Source: a virus
DNA: 64,000 nt
IMG/VR virus record: IMGVR_UViG_3300034280_000809
Span: 1 to 64,000 of that record
Reading direction: 5' to 3' (one strand)
This document shows, one piece after another, positions 50,972 to 59,892 of the stretch. Each line of letters begins with the position of its first letter. Within the stretch, counting starts at the first letter, position 1. A program made the translations under genes and the position numbers. The notes under the pieces are model-generated. The model ran no database searches, was not told the DNA's origin, and worked only from the letters and a program-made list of their open reading frames with translations.

Positions 50972-51490
50972 CTAAAAAGGTAGAGCCTCTGCTTTTTTGT
51001 CTTTGTTTGAAAACGCTTCGATCAAAGCTTCTGAGTGATCTTCTTTAAAGCGTTTAAGAACATCGGCTGAAATCTTTTTAGGAACTGGTGCAGGTGTGCA
51101 AAGATTCCACCAATCGTTTTCGCCACCAGTTGTTGGATCAGTAGAATATCTTGGTCGAACCAAAACAGACTTACCAATAAGCTTTAATCCTTTTGCGTTG
51201 TCAGGATCAAGCAAACCAATGTCCATAGAGTTCAAACCAATAATTGCAAGGTCACGGAAGCAGCGAGCCATGCGTGAAGGTTCTGGATTAAAAGTAAAGA
51301 ATATAACTTTATTAGCTTTAAGCTCGTCAGCTAATTCTTCTACACCTTCTTCCACAGTTTTGCTTTTCAAAATCCCAGCAAGCTCAATTTCCAAACGGAA
51401 TTGAGGATCACCACTTTTAGAAGTGGTAAGCAATTGCCCAACAACAGTTGCTTGGTAGAATTTGTTTTCTTTGTACAATCTTTCGCTCAT
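50972..51490 (-). CDS. Probable single-stranded DNA-binding protein
   Basis: 172 residues. OB-fold-like strand pattern in the first 130 residues and a C-terminal tip ALPF preceded by acidic/basic residues, similar to the D-I-P-F tip of SSB that binds partners. Location between recombination genes and the primase supports the role. Primary-sequence similarity is too low to be sure. Confidence 0.6.
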   Translation of the reverse strand: MSERLYKENKFYQATVVGQLLTTSKSGDPQFRLEIELAGILKSKTVEEGVEELADELKANKVIFFTFNPEPSRMARCFRDLAIIGLNSMDIGLLDPDNAKGLKLIGKSVLVRPRYSTDPTTGGENDWWNLCTPAPVPKKISADVLKRFKEDHSEALIEAFSNKDKKAEALPF

Positions 51491-51590
51491 TGTTTTTCCT
51501 TTGTTTTAGAGCAACTTTGCTGGGTGTTGCGTATAGTTATTCGGGGAAAGCCCCAGCAAAACTTGAAAGGTACGACACGATTCGCCCCCT

Positions 51591-52073
51591 TCACTTTCCC
51601 CGAATGTTTCGAGATGGACTTTTCTTTTTAAGATCGTCCAATGTATTTGGTAGTGTTTTGTTTTTAATTGATTCTTGTGTCCAAACAAAAGCCATAAGAT
51701 TCCACAAAGCAGCTACACTATGTTTTTCGTCTGTTCTTCCTTCTAAGTGCTGAAAGAGATGTCGCAGGCAAGAGTCTAGATAGCGGGAAAGAGGTTGTCC
51801 TTTTTCCCAGTTTCTTTCTCCGTATCTAACCGCACCTTCCTCAAACCGTTCTGCTAACAACTGCAATACTGACCACGGAAGAAGATCGTATCTTCCTTTT
51901 GCCTTGCGACTATCTCTTACTGCTCCGGTAGAAAACTTTTCTTGTTTTCTTTTGTTTTGTTTCAATGGTGCTACACCAGATCCAAATTGATTTTGCCAAA
52001 CTTTTACTATTGAGTCTCTTTTTTGGTGTTTAGGAATTTCATTATTTGCACCAACATTTCCGGGTCTTTGCAT
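51591..52073 (-). CDS. dATP/dGTP diphosphohydrolase-like (DUF5664)
   Basis: 160 residues from ATG 52073 (GGAG 6 nt upstream; ATG 52085 is the alternative). Core motifs FSTGAVRDSRKAKGRYDLLP, EEGAVRYGERNWEKGQPLSR and HLFQHLEGRTDEKHSVAALW match the phage dATP/dGTP diphosphohydrolase family. It lowers certain nucleotide pools, linked in other phages to altered-base DNA or to defence. The N-terminal 45 residues are basic and not part of the domain. It overlaps the annealase gene. Confidence 0.8.
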   Translation of the reverse strand: MQRPGNVGANNEIPKHQKRDSIVKVWQNQFGSGVAPLKQNKRKQEKFSTGAVRDSRKAKGRYDLLPWSVLQLLAERFEEGAVRYGERNWEKGQPLSRYLDSCLRHLFQHLEGRTDEKHSVAALWNLMAFVWTQESIKNKTLPNTLDDLKKKSPSRNIRGK

Positions 52074-52714
52074 ACCGAACTCCATTCCGTGAAGGTAGTG
52101 TCAAAAGTTATATTGATGTCCTCAAGAGTTGTTCCGGTTTCCATTGACAGCCTAAGCAATGTTGTTACGTCATTAGAAGGTTTTTTACTTTCGATAATGT
52201 CTATAACAGGAGTACCTTCAAAATCTTCTGGAACGTAAAGCCCTGTAGTAACATCGGGGCAACCAAATTTAGCAGCATTACTAATAGCTCTTGCAAACAA
52301 CATATTGCGGGGATATGCCTGATAAGTTGCATTGCGAGTTAAGCCAGCTTTTTTTGCATTCTCGTAAGTAAATTCAACTGGAGGGCCAGAGGGTTTACCG
52401 TGTCGAAGGATTTGTAATCGACACACTTGATCTGTGTGCTCTAGTATTTCGTAATCATAATCTTTTGATTTTCGAATAAGGGCTGCAATAAGGTTTGCAT
52501 TAGGGCTAGGTCTACCTTGAATCATATTTATCTGGTCAATGGCTGTAAATGGCCCAATGCCTAACTCTCGGCCCTTAAGAATTTTTACGACTGCTTGTGA
52601 CACACTTCTTAAGTCTTTAAAATATCCAGACTGCACAAAGTGATTTGCAATATTTTCAATTTCTCCGAAAAAGTTTTCTTCACCTTCTCCGTTTGTTGTA
52701 ATAATGTTACTCAT
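52007..52714 (-). CDS. RecT-like ssDNA annealase
   Basis: 235 residues from the second ATG (52714), which has better SD spacing (GGAAGGG) than ATG 52723. The sequence MIQGRPSPNANLIAALIRKS ... AKKAGL ... YPRNMLFARAISNAAKF belongs to a phage family annotated as RecT-like recombinases. A YqaJ exonuclease gene lies 0.8 kb away, the usual partner for Red-type annealing. The assignment to RecT itself is by family resemblance and context. Confidence 0.68.
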   Translation of the reverse strand: MSNIITTNGEGEENFFGEIENIANHFVQSGYFKDLRSVSQAVVKILKGRELGIGPFTAIDQINMIQGRPSPNANLIAALIRKSKDYDYEILEHTDQVCRLQILRHGKPSGPPVEFTYENAKKAGLTRNATYQAYPRNMLFARAISNAAKFGCPDVTTGLYVPEDFEGTPVIDIIESKKPSNDVTTLLRLSMETGTTLEDINITFDTTFTEWSSVCKDPEMLVQIMKFLNTKKETQ

Positions 52715-52919
52715 GGCTTTCATTCCCTTCCAAGATTAAGGCTAACGATAAAATGTAATTTGATAGAAGTTCCATGCGAGACGATTCGGGAAGAGAGGCG
52801 AAATACCACTCTTGTACTTTTTCCCAAAGTTCGTTTGGAATTTCTACAACCGTTGCCGTGTTGGAAGAACTTTTTTTGTCTAAATTTTCTAGTACGTTGG
52901 ATTTGCTTAAGCTGGGCAC
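52707..52919 (-). CDS. Small unknown protein
   Basis: 70 residues, first gene of the minus-strand replication operon. Its end overlaps the annealase start. Helical C-terminus, no motif recognised. Because it is first after the control region it may be regulatory. Confidence 0.5.
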   Translation of the reverse strand: MPSLSKSNVLENLDKKSSSNTATVVEIPNELWEKVQEWYFASLPESSRMELLSNYILSLALILEGNESHE

Positions 52920-52999
52920 TGTTCGCTCTCTCTCTCATTTCGTGTGTGAGGAATGGTTTATTGGGCGATGATATAAATATATACTGCGGTAATAATTTG

Positions 53000-53017
53000 T
53001 CAATAATAAATTATTGA
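53000..53017. promoter_or_regulatory. Inverted repeat in divergent control region, site 1
   Basis: TCAATAAT-AA-ATTATTGA, perfect 8-bp arms. An operator-like site in the gap between two divergent transcription units (52920-53200). AT-rich promoter-like sequence (ATGATATAAATATATACTG) lies just upstream. Confidence 0.5.
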
Positions 53018-53108
53018 TAAAGTAGGAATTTGTAATTTTTTTTAATTTTTAACGATTTGCTTATTACTTTGTTAATAATTAGGTAACACACTTGTAATAA
53101 TTCTTTAA

Positions 53109-53128
53109 ACCTATTAAGAATAATAGGT
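53109..53128. promoter_or_regulatory. Inverted repeat in divergent control region, site 2
   Basis: ACCTATTA-AGAA-TAATAGGT, perfect 8-bp arms, between site 1 and the start of the ribbon-helix-helix gene. Confidence 0.5.
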
Positions 53129-53133
53129 CGGAA

Positions 53134-53169
53134 TTTGTGTGTTTTTCTTTTAAGAATCTAACACACAAA
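53134..53169. promoter_or_regulatory. Inverted repeat in divergent control region, site 3
   Basis: TTTGTGTGTT and AACACACAAA, 10-bp perfect arms with a 16-nt centre, ending about 30 nt before ATG 53201. It could be an operator or an RNA leader hairpin. Confidence 0.5.
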
Positions 53170-53200
53170 CTCAAAAAAGAAAATATGTTGAGAAAAAAAG

Positions 53201-53527
53201 ATGAGCGAAATAGAAAAACGATCAATAGTTTTAACTAAAGACATTGCAAAAAAGATGGATAAATATGCTTTAAACCAGCACATTTCATTCTCTTCTGCTA
53301 TTCGATTTGCTTGCGAAAAGCTTTTGTCTAGTGTTAACCCAGGTGAGGCAGGTCTTGTTTTAGATTTTAGTACAGAAGAACTATCTTTACTAAATAAAGT
53401 TTCAGCGGGTTTACAGATTTCTAAAGAAGATATCCTTAAACAATGTTTTGAATTGGCAATTCCACAATTAGTTGAAAAAATTGTTTTAAAAAAACAAGCT
53501 CTTTCAGATTTGAATAAAAAACTATGA
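53201..53527 (+). CDS. Ribbon-helix-helix-like regulator candidate
   Basis: 108 residues. The N-terminal 45 residues (KRSIVLTKDIAKKMDKYALN ... SAIRFACEKLL) have the strand-helix-helix pattern of CopG-like repressors. The C-terminal half is helical. Adjacent perfect inverted repeats fit an autoregulated repressor of the divergent units. Overlaps the exonuclease by 4 nt. Confidence 0.55.
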   Translation: MSEIEKRSIVLTKDIAKKMDKYALNQHISFSSAIRFACEKLLSSVNPGEAGLVLDFSTEELSLLNKVSAGLQISKEDILKQCFELAIPQLVEKIVLKKQALSDLNKKL

Positions 53528-54138
53528 GAGAAATAACTCTCGAACAAGGTTCTACTGAATGGTTAAGCTGGCGAACTTACGGTATAGGTAGCTCTGATGC
53601 CCCCGTAATTGTTAAAGGAAAGCACTTTGATCGTAATCGGTACGACCTTTGGAAAGAAAAACGCGGGGAAGCAGAGCAAAAAGAAAGATCAGTTTGGATT
53701 AATGAACGAATGAGGCGGGGTCAAGTATTAGAAGGTGATGTAAGACGATGGTATTCTGGGTGGATTAAAAAATCTGTAACACCGCTTTGTGCTTTTCATT
53801 CTACAAAAAATTATATCAAAGCAAGTCTTGATGGGTGGGAGCCGTACTCTCGAACTATTTTAGAGATCAAATGCCCAGGCAAAAAAGACCATGATTCTGC
53901 ATTAAACAATTCAATTCCAGAAAAGTATCTGCCTCAGTTACAACATCAAATCTTAGTAACCGGAGCAAAACAAGCCCACTATCTTAGTTATAATCCTACC
54001 TATCCTAAGGTGGATCGATATGCTTTGGTTTCTTATAAACCCGAAAAAGAAGACATTTTAAAATTAGAACTCTTTGAAGAAATATTTTGGGGCTGTGTAG
54101 TGTCTGGTGTCGAGCCTGCCGACCATATGTTTTATTGA
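53524..54138 (+). CDS. YqaJ/lambda-exonuclease-type recombinase nuclease
   Basis: 204 residues. Motifs of the lambda-exonuclease superfamily: EQGSTEWLSWRTYGIGSSDA at the start, RRGQVLEGDVRRWY, SLDGWEP with catalytic Asp, LEIKCPGKKD with the E-X-K centre and YLPQLQHQILVTGA (QLQHQ). It degrades one strand at DNA ends and works with the RecT-like annealase. Slightly short but complete. The stop codon is inside a GC-rich hairpin. Confidence 0.88.
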   Translation: MREITLEQGSTEWLSWRTYGIGSSDAPVIVKGKHFDRNRYDLWKEKRGEAEQKERSVWINERMRRGQVLEGDVRRWYSGWIKKSVTPLCAFHSTKNYIKASLDGWEPYSRTILEIKCPGKKDHDSALNNSIPEKYLPQLQHQILVTGAKQAHYLSYNPTYPKVDRYALVSYKPEKEDILKLELFEEIFWGCVVSGVEPADHMFY

Positions 54139-54188
54139 TCGAAAGGTGGAGGCCGCCCGTCAGGGCGGGCCGACACCTTGAGCGATCA
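54136..54188. other. GC-rich 53-nt nested hairpin at the exonuclease end
   Basis: TGATCG/CGATCA (54136-54141, 54183-54188), AAGGTG/CACCTT (54143-54148, 54174-54179), then GGCC-GCCC/GGGC-G-GGCC with loop GTCA. GC content of the core is near 90% in an AT-rich genome. No T run follows. It is REP-like; function unknown. Confidence 0.6.
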
Positions 54189-54733
54189 GTAAGACTACTC
54201 TTTAAAAATTTACTGCAATTCTATTAGGTCTAATATAAATAGATCGCCCTTCCTTATTTTTTTTTTAAATAAAGAATCGTTGGGGTAAGTTATAGACCTC
54301 AACATAAAAAGTCATCATAAAATTATTTGTGATTTATACCAAGGGTCAGTTTTAGGTTTTTTTTAAACACTTGTTATTTTTAAAAAATACACTTAAAAAA
54401 CAATGTAAAGTATTATCTTGTATATAGTTACATCTAAACCAATGTTTGCTTTTTAAAGAAATGCCTCAAATTTAAACTTTTTATTTAACCTAAGTTGTTT
54501 GTACATAACAGTTTGTAATTAAATTTTAAATTTAAACTTTGTTATTTTGTTTGTTTTCAAGATTTAATTAGTTTGTAAGTCCTTGTTAAATATAGCTTTG
54601 CGGTTAAACCTTATTTTTAAAAGTTATTTTTTTCTTTAAATGGAAATTTTTAGAAAGGAGGTAGGAATAATTATTACTAAAGTATTGACTAATTATTATC
54701 TCATAGTACCTTTAGGTACATAGGAGTCTAGTT
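54189..54733. other. AT-rich non-coding region, possible origin
   Basis: About 545 bp without a supported gene and mostly A/T. AAATTTAAACTTT occurs twice (54468-54480, 54528-54540), 60 bp apart. GTACCT-TT-AGGTAC palindrome lies near 54707-54720. An SD-like AAAGGAGG at 54655 is not followed by a usable frame. Location between recombination genes and the next operon, with repeats and low GC, fits an origin or promoter region; no proof. Confidence 0.4.
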
Positions 54734-55231
54734 ATGAATGTAAGTCTTAGCGAAGATGTTTTTTGGAAAACAATACCGCCAGCATCAGTAACTCAGTTGT
54801 CAGAAATAACAAAAACAATTTTGGCAAAAGAGCCAACAGGGTTAAAGAAAGTTAGTTTGCGTGTACCATACAGCAGCGAACTAACCCCCGAAATTAAAGA
54901 ATCAGATTCAGCAATTATTTTTGGTGACATATTAGTTTACTGGTTATCTAAACACGAATTGTTTTTAAATGGTTTGACAAACGCTGATGTACTTTTTGAA
55001 AAGTACGCTAACTTAAATCCCGATTTTAAATTTCAAATTACTGTAAATAATATTGTTGTTCGTTTAGAGATTGAAGAATTCAAATTGTACGAAATTATTG
55101 AAGAATACTTTAACAAATTTTTATTCAAAAAACCTACTCATCTATCAAGTTTTGAATTGTCTTACAGCTACATTGCACTCGAATTTACAAACACCACTGT
55201 CTTAAACAAAGACTCAATAAGGAAACGATAA
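54734..55231 (+). CDS. Unknown protein, first gene of MoxR cluster
   Basis: 165 residues. Start after AGGAG. Mixed strands and acidic helices (EEFKLYEIIEEYF), Lys-rich tail. It is encoded 2 nt before the MoxR ATPase and is probably part of the same system. No family recognised. Confidence 0.6.
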   Translation: MNVSLSEDVFWKTIPPASVTQLSEITKTILAKEPTGLKKVSLRVPYSSELTPEIKESDSAIIFGDILVYWLSKHELFLNGLTNADVLFEKYANLNPDFKFQITVNNIVVRLEIEEFKLYEIIEEYFNKFLFKKPTHLSSFELSYSYIALEFTNTTVLNKDSIRKR

Positions 55232-55233
55232 TC

Positions 55234-56256
55234 ATGCGTCCAAAGCTTTTAGAAATTGCAATTGAAGAATCACTAAAGACCAAAGTACCGTTAATGATTT
55301 GGGGGCCTCCTGGCATCGGCAAATCAAAAATTATTTCACAAGTTGTAGAAAAGGTTGGCTACACATTGATTGATGTTCGTTTAGCCACTTTAGATCCTGT
55401 TGATCTTCGCGGACTACCCGTAGATGTTGGAGGATTTTTGCGTTGGTTAAAACCAAGCTTTTTTCCTACGACAGATAAAACTGTAATTTTGTTTGATGAA
55501 TTTTCACAAGCTCGTCCAGAAATTCAAGGTGCATCTTTGCAAGCTGTTTATGACTATCAGTTTGGCGATCATAAACTTCCAGAAGATACCCGAATAATTC
55601 TTGCCGGTAATCGAACTACAGATCGCACCGGAGCTAACAGAATGATTAGTGCTATGAAAAACAGGGTGGTTCATATCACAGCAGAAAGTCATTACGAAGA
55701 TTGGATTGAATACGCAACCTCTAAAGGAACATGGGATTCCGTTTTAGGTTATATTAATTTTGCTCCGCAGCATCTTTCAACTTTTGATCCGTCTAAAGAG
55801 CAAGAGTGTTTTGCTTCTCCACGAAGTTGGGAAATGCTTAGTTCGTATAAAAATGCACCTTTGTCTGTTTTGCCTTCTATTGTATCGGGCTTAGTAGGTA
55901 AAGAAATTGCTCCAGCGTTCTTAGCGTTTCATCGATTGCTTAATGAAATTAACTTTAACGACATCATGGCTAACCCTGACACTTGTGTTTTGCCTAAAAA
56001 ACAAGATGCTCGTTACGCACTTATGGCTGGATTTTCTAGTCGAGTTAATAAAGATTGCAAACAATACGCAATACCTGCAACCAAAATCGCTCTTCGTTAT
56101 GCTCAAGAAGGTTGCAACGAAATGAGTGTAGCATCTATTAGAAGCTATCAGACTTCTGATAAAGAATATCAAAAAATTGCTCTGCTTAAAGTTCCAGAAT
56201 TTGTCAATTGGTTACAAGCTAATTCTTCGTTTGTCAAAAGTGTATGTACTATTTAA
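55234..56256 (+). CDS. MoxR-family AAA+ ATPase
   Basis: 340 residues. Walker A GPPGIGKS (24-31), DLRGLP, Walker B VILFDEFSQA (about 84-93), sensor ILAGNRTTD. These proteins remodel or activate VWA-containing partner proteins. The VWA partner is encoded two genes downstream. GGAAAC lies before the ATG. Good length for the family. Confidence 0.88.
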   Translation: MRPKLLEIAIEESLKTKVPLMIWGPPGIGKSKIISQVVEKVGYTLIDVRLATLDPVDLRGLPVDVGGFLRWLKPSFFPTTDKTVILFDEFSQARPEIQGASLQAVYDYQFGDHKLPEDTRIILAGNRTTDRTGANRMISAMKNRVVHITAESHYEDWIEYATSKGTWDSVLGYINFAPQHLSTFDPSKEQECFASPRSWEMLSSYKNAPLSVLPSIVSGLVGKEIAPAFLAFHRLLNEINFNDIMANPDTCVLPKKQDARYALMAGFSSRVNKDCKQYAIPATKIALRYAQEGCNEMSVASIRSYQTSDKEYQKIALLKVPEFVNWLQANSSFVKSVCTI

Positions 56257-56268
56257 GGAGTAATTAAA

Positions 56269-57126
56269 ATGATAACTACCACCACAGGAAAAGGTTCATT
56301 GATTTTTTGGGATTCAGCAAATGTTGATAAGAAAGTTTTAACAGATTTGCTAATTGAATGTGGATTAAAAGAGTTCACCCCTAAAGGGAGAACTAATCTT
56401 ACCGTGTTGTACGATTCTCTTAAGACTGTTTATTCAGAAAAAGATGGATATTTAATTCGTCAATTAAATGCTCAAGGTTACGAGATCCTTAGAGAACAAA
56501 AAGGCCTTGAGAAAAATGAACGACAATACATTTGTTCTTATTTTATCAGTGCTTCTTTAGATAAAGTCATAATGACAAATGTAAATGAAAAAGAATTAAG
56601 TTTTGTAAACAACATGTATGAAGGACTAAATAAATACTTCACACCTAATGATGTTTCTAGAACTCTTAAAAATATCATCATGTCTGTTCCAAATGGATTG
56701 TACGGTACAAGTTTGCGTTCTTGTGGTGGTATCTATTGGTTAGCCGAAAGCTCTATGACTATCTTTAGGATTCTTTCAGAAAAACTTGAAAAGCAAAGTC
56801 CTGTTCGAATCTATCATGTAAACCACGAATTGGGTGAAAAAGAAAAACAAGTGGTACTTGAAGGTATTTTGGACGAGCTTGCTCAGAAGATTAACACAAT
56901 ATCTACTGAAGTCTATTCGGGCGATTTAAAGAATCATGCTTTGCAAAGTAAATTAAAAGCTTTAGATCATATTGAAAACAAAGCAAGCCATTACGAAAAC
57001 ATTTTAGATATGACTTTAATGGCTACTAAAGACCTTATTAACAAAACAAAATGCACAATCACCAGTGCAATTCTTATGTTGGACACGCAGTCTACACATA
57101 AAGAACTTCAGACTCAAAACAATTAG
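56269..57126 (+). CDS. Unknown protein between MoxR and VWA genes
   Basis: 285 residues. Starts MITTTTGKGSLIFWDSANVD and shows alternating strand-helix with a long C-terminal helical part (about 190-260). Similar proteins accompany MoxR/VWA genes in other phages. AAGGAG precedes the ATG. Function unknown. Confidence 0.6.
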   Translation: MITTTTGKGSLIFWDSANVDKKVLTDLLIECGLKEFTPKGRTNLTVLYDSLKTVYSEKDGYLIRQLNAQGYEILREQKGLEKNERQYICSYFISASLDKVIMTNVNEKELSFVNNMYEGLNKYFTPNDVSRTLKNIIMSVPNGLYGTSLRSCGGIYWLAESSMTIFRILSEKLEKQSPVRIYHVNHELGEKEKQVVLEGILDELAQKINTISTEVYSGDLKNHALQSKLKALDHIENKASHYENILDMTLMATKDLINKTKCTITSAILMLDTQSTHKELQTQNN

Positions 57127-57134
57127 GAGTAATC

Positions 57135-58487
57135 ATGGATGTAAAACAAAAGATAAGTAGGGCATTAACAAAATTATTGTTAAGTCCAAAACCGGAAGCT
57201 CCGTTTTTCAGTAGCTGCGTTATGCAATTAGACATAGAAGAAAAAGCTTCTGCTAAAACAATGAGTACAGACGGGAAAAATATTTATTATAATTCAGAGT
57301 TTGTAGAAAAATTGTCAGATGAAGAATTGATTGGTACTCTTTGTCACGAAATCTGGCATATACTATTTTTTCATCACACTCGAATGGGAGCAAGGAACCC
57401 AGAGCTTTGGAATATTGCTGCGGATTTAGCTATCAATCCTATTTGCTTAGAGCAAAATTTTCTATTACCTCAGGGAGTATGTGTTCCGGGTGTAAAACCG
57501 TTTGAAACTTTACCAAAAGATCTTACCGCAGAAGCTTATTATGAGTTACTAAAAGACCCTAAGAATGGAATTCCTCAAGAAAAGACTAACGACAATCCTA
57601 TTCCATCTAATGGTAATGGTTCTAATCCTGACAAAGATTTAGATGATGACTCTGATTCTTGTTTTGAAGAAAATGATTCTTCTGATTCGTCTTCAGAATC
57701 TGACTCAGATTTTGATTCAGACTTTGGTTCTGATTCGACTTCTGATTACGATTTTGAAGAAGACGCGGAAGAGACTCCTACAAAAACAAATGCACCTAAC
57801 GAAACAATTAAGTATAAATGTCCTCAAACTTTTGGTGAAGTTATGCCTCCAGGCAAAGCTACACCCGAAGAATTACGAGAAGCCGAATCTGATACCGAAC
57901 TTATGACAGAGATGGCAAAACAAACTGCACAAATGCGGGGAGATTTACCGGGATCTTTATCAAGAATATTAGCACAAAAAAAACCTAAAGTTGATTGGAA
58001 GCATTTGCTTCAAGAATATCTTCTTAAGTTTTCTAAAAGCGAAACTGTTTGGACTAAACCAGACAAACGATTTTATCCAAAGTATCATCTTCCATCATTG
58101 GGTGGAAAAGAACTAGGAACAATTGTTTTTCTCATTGATACTTCTGGAAGTATTAATACGAATTTGTTGTCTGCTTTTGCTGCAGAAGTTAACGACTTTA
58201 GATCGCAACACAAAAAGAACACAGCAATTTTGTGGCACGATGTAAAAGTATACAAAGAAGAAATTTTAGAACCCGATGACTTATGGGAACCAAAAGTTAA
58301 AGGTGGCGGAGGCACATGCCACATTGAGGTTATTGGAAAAGCTTTAGATTATCAACCTGATTTAATTGTGTGCTTAACTGATTGCTATAGTCAATACCCC
58401 GCTGATCCGGGTGTAGATACATTGTTTCTACGGTATGGTCAAGGAACTGCCCCAGCTTGGGGAACAACAATAGACATGGAGCTATAA
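57135..58487 (+). CDS. Metallopeptidase-like/VWA domain protein
   Basis: 450 residues. N-terminal DUF2201-like zincin fold with HEIWH (71-75) and following LAINPICLEQ, then an Asp/Ser-rich low-complexity region (about 165-215), then a VWA-like domain with MIDAS start FLIDTSGSIN (about 335) and later IVCLTDCYSQ. This pairing with MoxR is a recurrent bacterial module of unknown substrate. HExxH is intact, so metal binding is likely; peptidase activity unproven. Confidence 0.82.
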   Translation: MDVKQKISRALTKLLLSPKPEAPFFSSCVMQLDIEEKASAKTMSTDGKNIYYNSEFVEKLSDEELIGTLCHEIWHILFFHHTRMGARNPELWNIAADLAINPICLEQNFLLPQGVCVPGVKPFETLPKDLTAEAYYELLKDPKNGIPQEKTNDNPIPSNGNGSNPDKDLDDDSDSCFEENDSSDSSSESDSDFDSDFGSDSTSDYDFEEDAEETPTKTNAPNETIKYKCPQTFGEVMPPGKATPEELREAESDTELMTEMAKQTAQMRGDLPGSLSRILAQKKPKVDWKHLLQEYLLKFSKSETVWTKPDKRFYPKYHLPSLGGKELGTIVFLIDTSGSINTNLLSAFAAEVNDFRSQHKKNTAILWHDVKVYKEEILEPDDLWEPKVKGGGGTCHIEVIGKALDYQPDLIVCLTDCYSQYPADPGVDTLFLRYGQGTAPAWGTTIDMEL

Positions 58488-58488
58488 A

Positions 58489-59583
58489 ATGAATCTTAAA
58501 GAAAAAGCAATGCAAACTTGTAAAGAACTTCCTGACGAAACTTATACTGGATTTAAAGCTTTACGAGCTTGCTTAAGGATTAATTCAAAGAAAAATTTAG
58601 TTTTTAAAACTAAAAATAAAAAAGAGAAAAAACAAAAAATTTATTCTGCACCTTATTTATATGCAAAGCACTCGTTAGCAATTGAAAATTCTTTTATTTC
58701 TCTTTCTACTAAAAATGTTTCTTATAAATGTTTAGAAACTTATTTTAAGTACAAAGAATTTTCTTTTTTTGATGCTAATAAATTAGACAGAATTTGCAAA
58801 TACGGTAATGCTCTTTCGATAGCAAATCGATTTTTATCTAGTGTATTTAAACTGTCTTGGAGTGGAAACAAGGTTGAATTAAAAAATGTTGGAAATTTAG
58901 TTTCCGAATGGAAAAAAGAAGGTTTGCTTTATTTTTTTGAACAGAATAGATCGTTGTCAAAAATAACAGTTAGATTTATTCCCGCTTCTCCGCAAAAAAG
59001 TTTTAAACATATTCATGGAGTAAATGTTGTGAACATACCTATTGCAGCAAATTGGTTTAAAAATATTTATTTAAAAGGTTTAGCTGTCTGCGGTCTTTTT
59101 TCTGGTTTTCAAAAAGAAGACTATCTTGTTACACACATTATAAATCATGTACACACCGAACCAATGGAAGGAAATCAGATTGATATTTATGAAGGTTGGG
59201 TACTTCTTGCAACTAAAGAAAAATTAGATGTAAGCGAAACAGGTGTTTGTTTACGCAAAAATATTTATCGACCAGACCCAAATGAAGTAGCTAACGGATT
59301 ACGCAGCGTAAGGGTTTTATTAGTTAAACTTGCGTCTAATAATTTTTGTTATGGTTTAAATTATCCTGACACTTCAAAGATTGACCTTTCTTCTTTTGTA
59401 AAAACAACTGTTCAAAAGGTTAAAGGTCTTATAGCTTCTGAAACTTTAGCTTTAATTACTAAAGAAAAACCTCCGACATTTCGTTCACTTTTTAGAGGTT
59501 TAAGTCCTGTTCCGTTTGACACGGATTGTTCAGAAGAAATTGCAAGCACTGTGCCTGCAAAGGAATTAGTGGCCACTTTATAA
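58489..59583 (+). CDS. Unknown 364-residue protein
   Basis: Starts 1 nt after the VWA gene (AGCTATAAA ATG), so coupled. Lys/Phe/Tyr-rich mixed protein; segments FKALRACLRI, YFKYKEFSFF and HVHTEPMEGNQIDIYEGW are distinctive but not recognised. Its place suggests it belongs to the MoxR/VWA cluster, perhaps as its effector or client. Confidence 0.6.
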   Translation: MNLKEKAMQTCKELPDETYTGFKALRACLRINSKKNLVFKTKNKKEKKQKIYSAPYLYAKHSLAIENSFISLSTKNVSYKCLETYFKYKEFSFFDANKLDRICKYGNALSIANRFLSSVFKLSWSGNKVELKNVGNLVSEWKKEGLLYFFEQNRSLSKITVRFIPASPQKSFKHIHGVNVVNIPIAANWFKNIYLKGLAVCGLFSGFQKEDYLVTHIINHVHTEPMEGNQIDIYEGWVLLATKEKLDVSETGVCLRKNIYRPDPNEVANGLRSVRVLLVKLASNNFCYGLNYPDTSKIDLSSFVKTTVQKVKGLIASETLALITKEKPPTFRSLFRGLSPVPFDTDCSEEIASTVPAKELVATL

Positions 59584-59595
59584 AAGGATTTTGAT

Positions 59596-59892
59596 ATGGC
59601 TATTGAAGATGAGATTAAACGAGTTGTTGGTACTTATGTTAAAGATGCGTCAGACAAAATGTCTTTAGAAGTTAAAAACAACTTAGAAAAATTAGACGAA
59701 GAGTCTGAAAAGATTAGCCTGCAATTGCTTTTAGAATCTACAAAGCTTACAGAAAAAATAAAAACAGACATTCAAAAATTATGCGAAAAAGAATGTGAAA
59801 AGTTAAAACAAGATATTGAAAAGTTTATTGCTCAAGTAAAGGATTCATTCACTAAAAGAACGGGAGGCAAAACATGGTTTTGGCTAAAGTAG
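59596..59892 (+). CDS. Coiled-coil protein
   Basis: 98 residues, almost entirely Lys/Glu/Leu coiled coil (EVKNNLEKLDEESEKISLQL and following). It overlaps the following small membrane protein by 19 nt. Possibly structural or regulatory. No family recognised. Confidence 0.55.
   Translation: MAIEDEIKRVVGTYVKDASDKMSLEVKNNLEKLDEESEKISLQLLLESTKLTEKIKTDIQKLCEKECEKLKQDIEKFIAQVKDSFTKRTGGKTWFWLK

Noticed and set aside
54655-54700. Leader peptide after the AAAGGAGG at 54655
   Set aside because: Only a TTG-started 12-codon frame at poor spacing follows; not credible as a gene.
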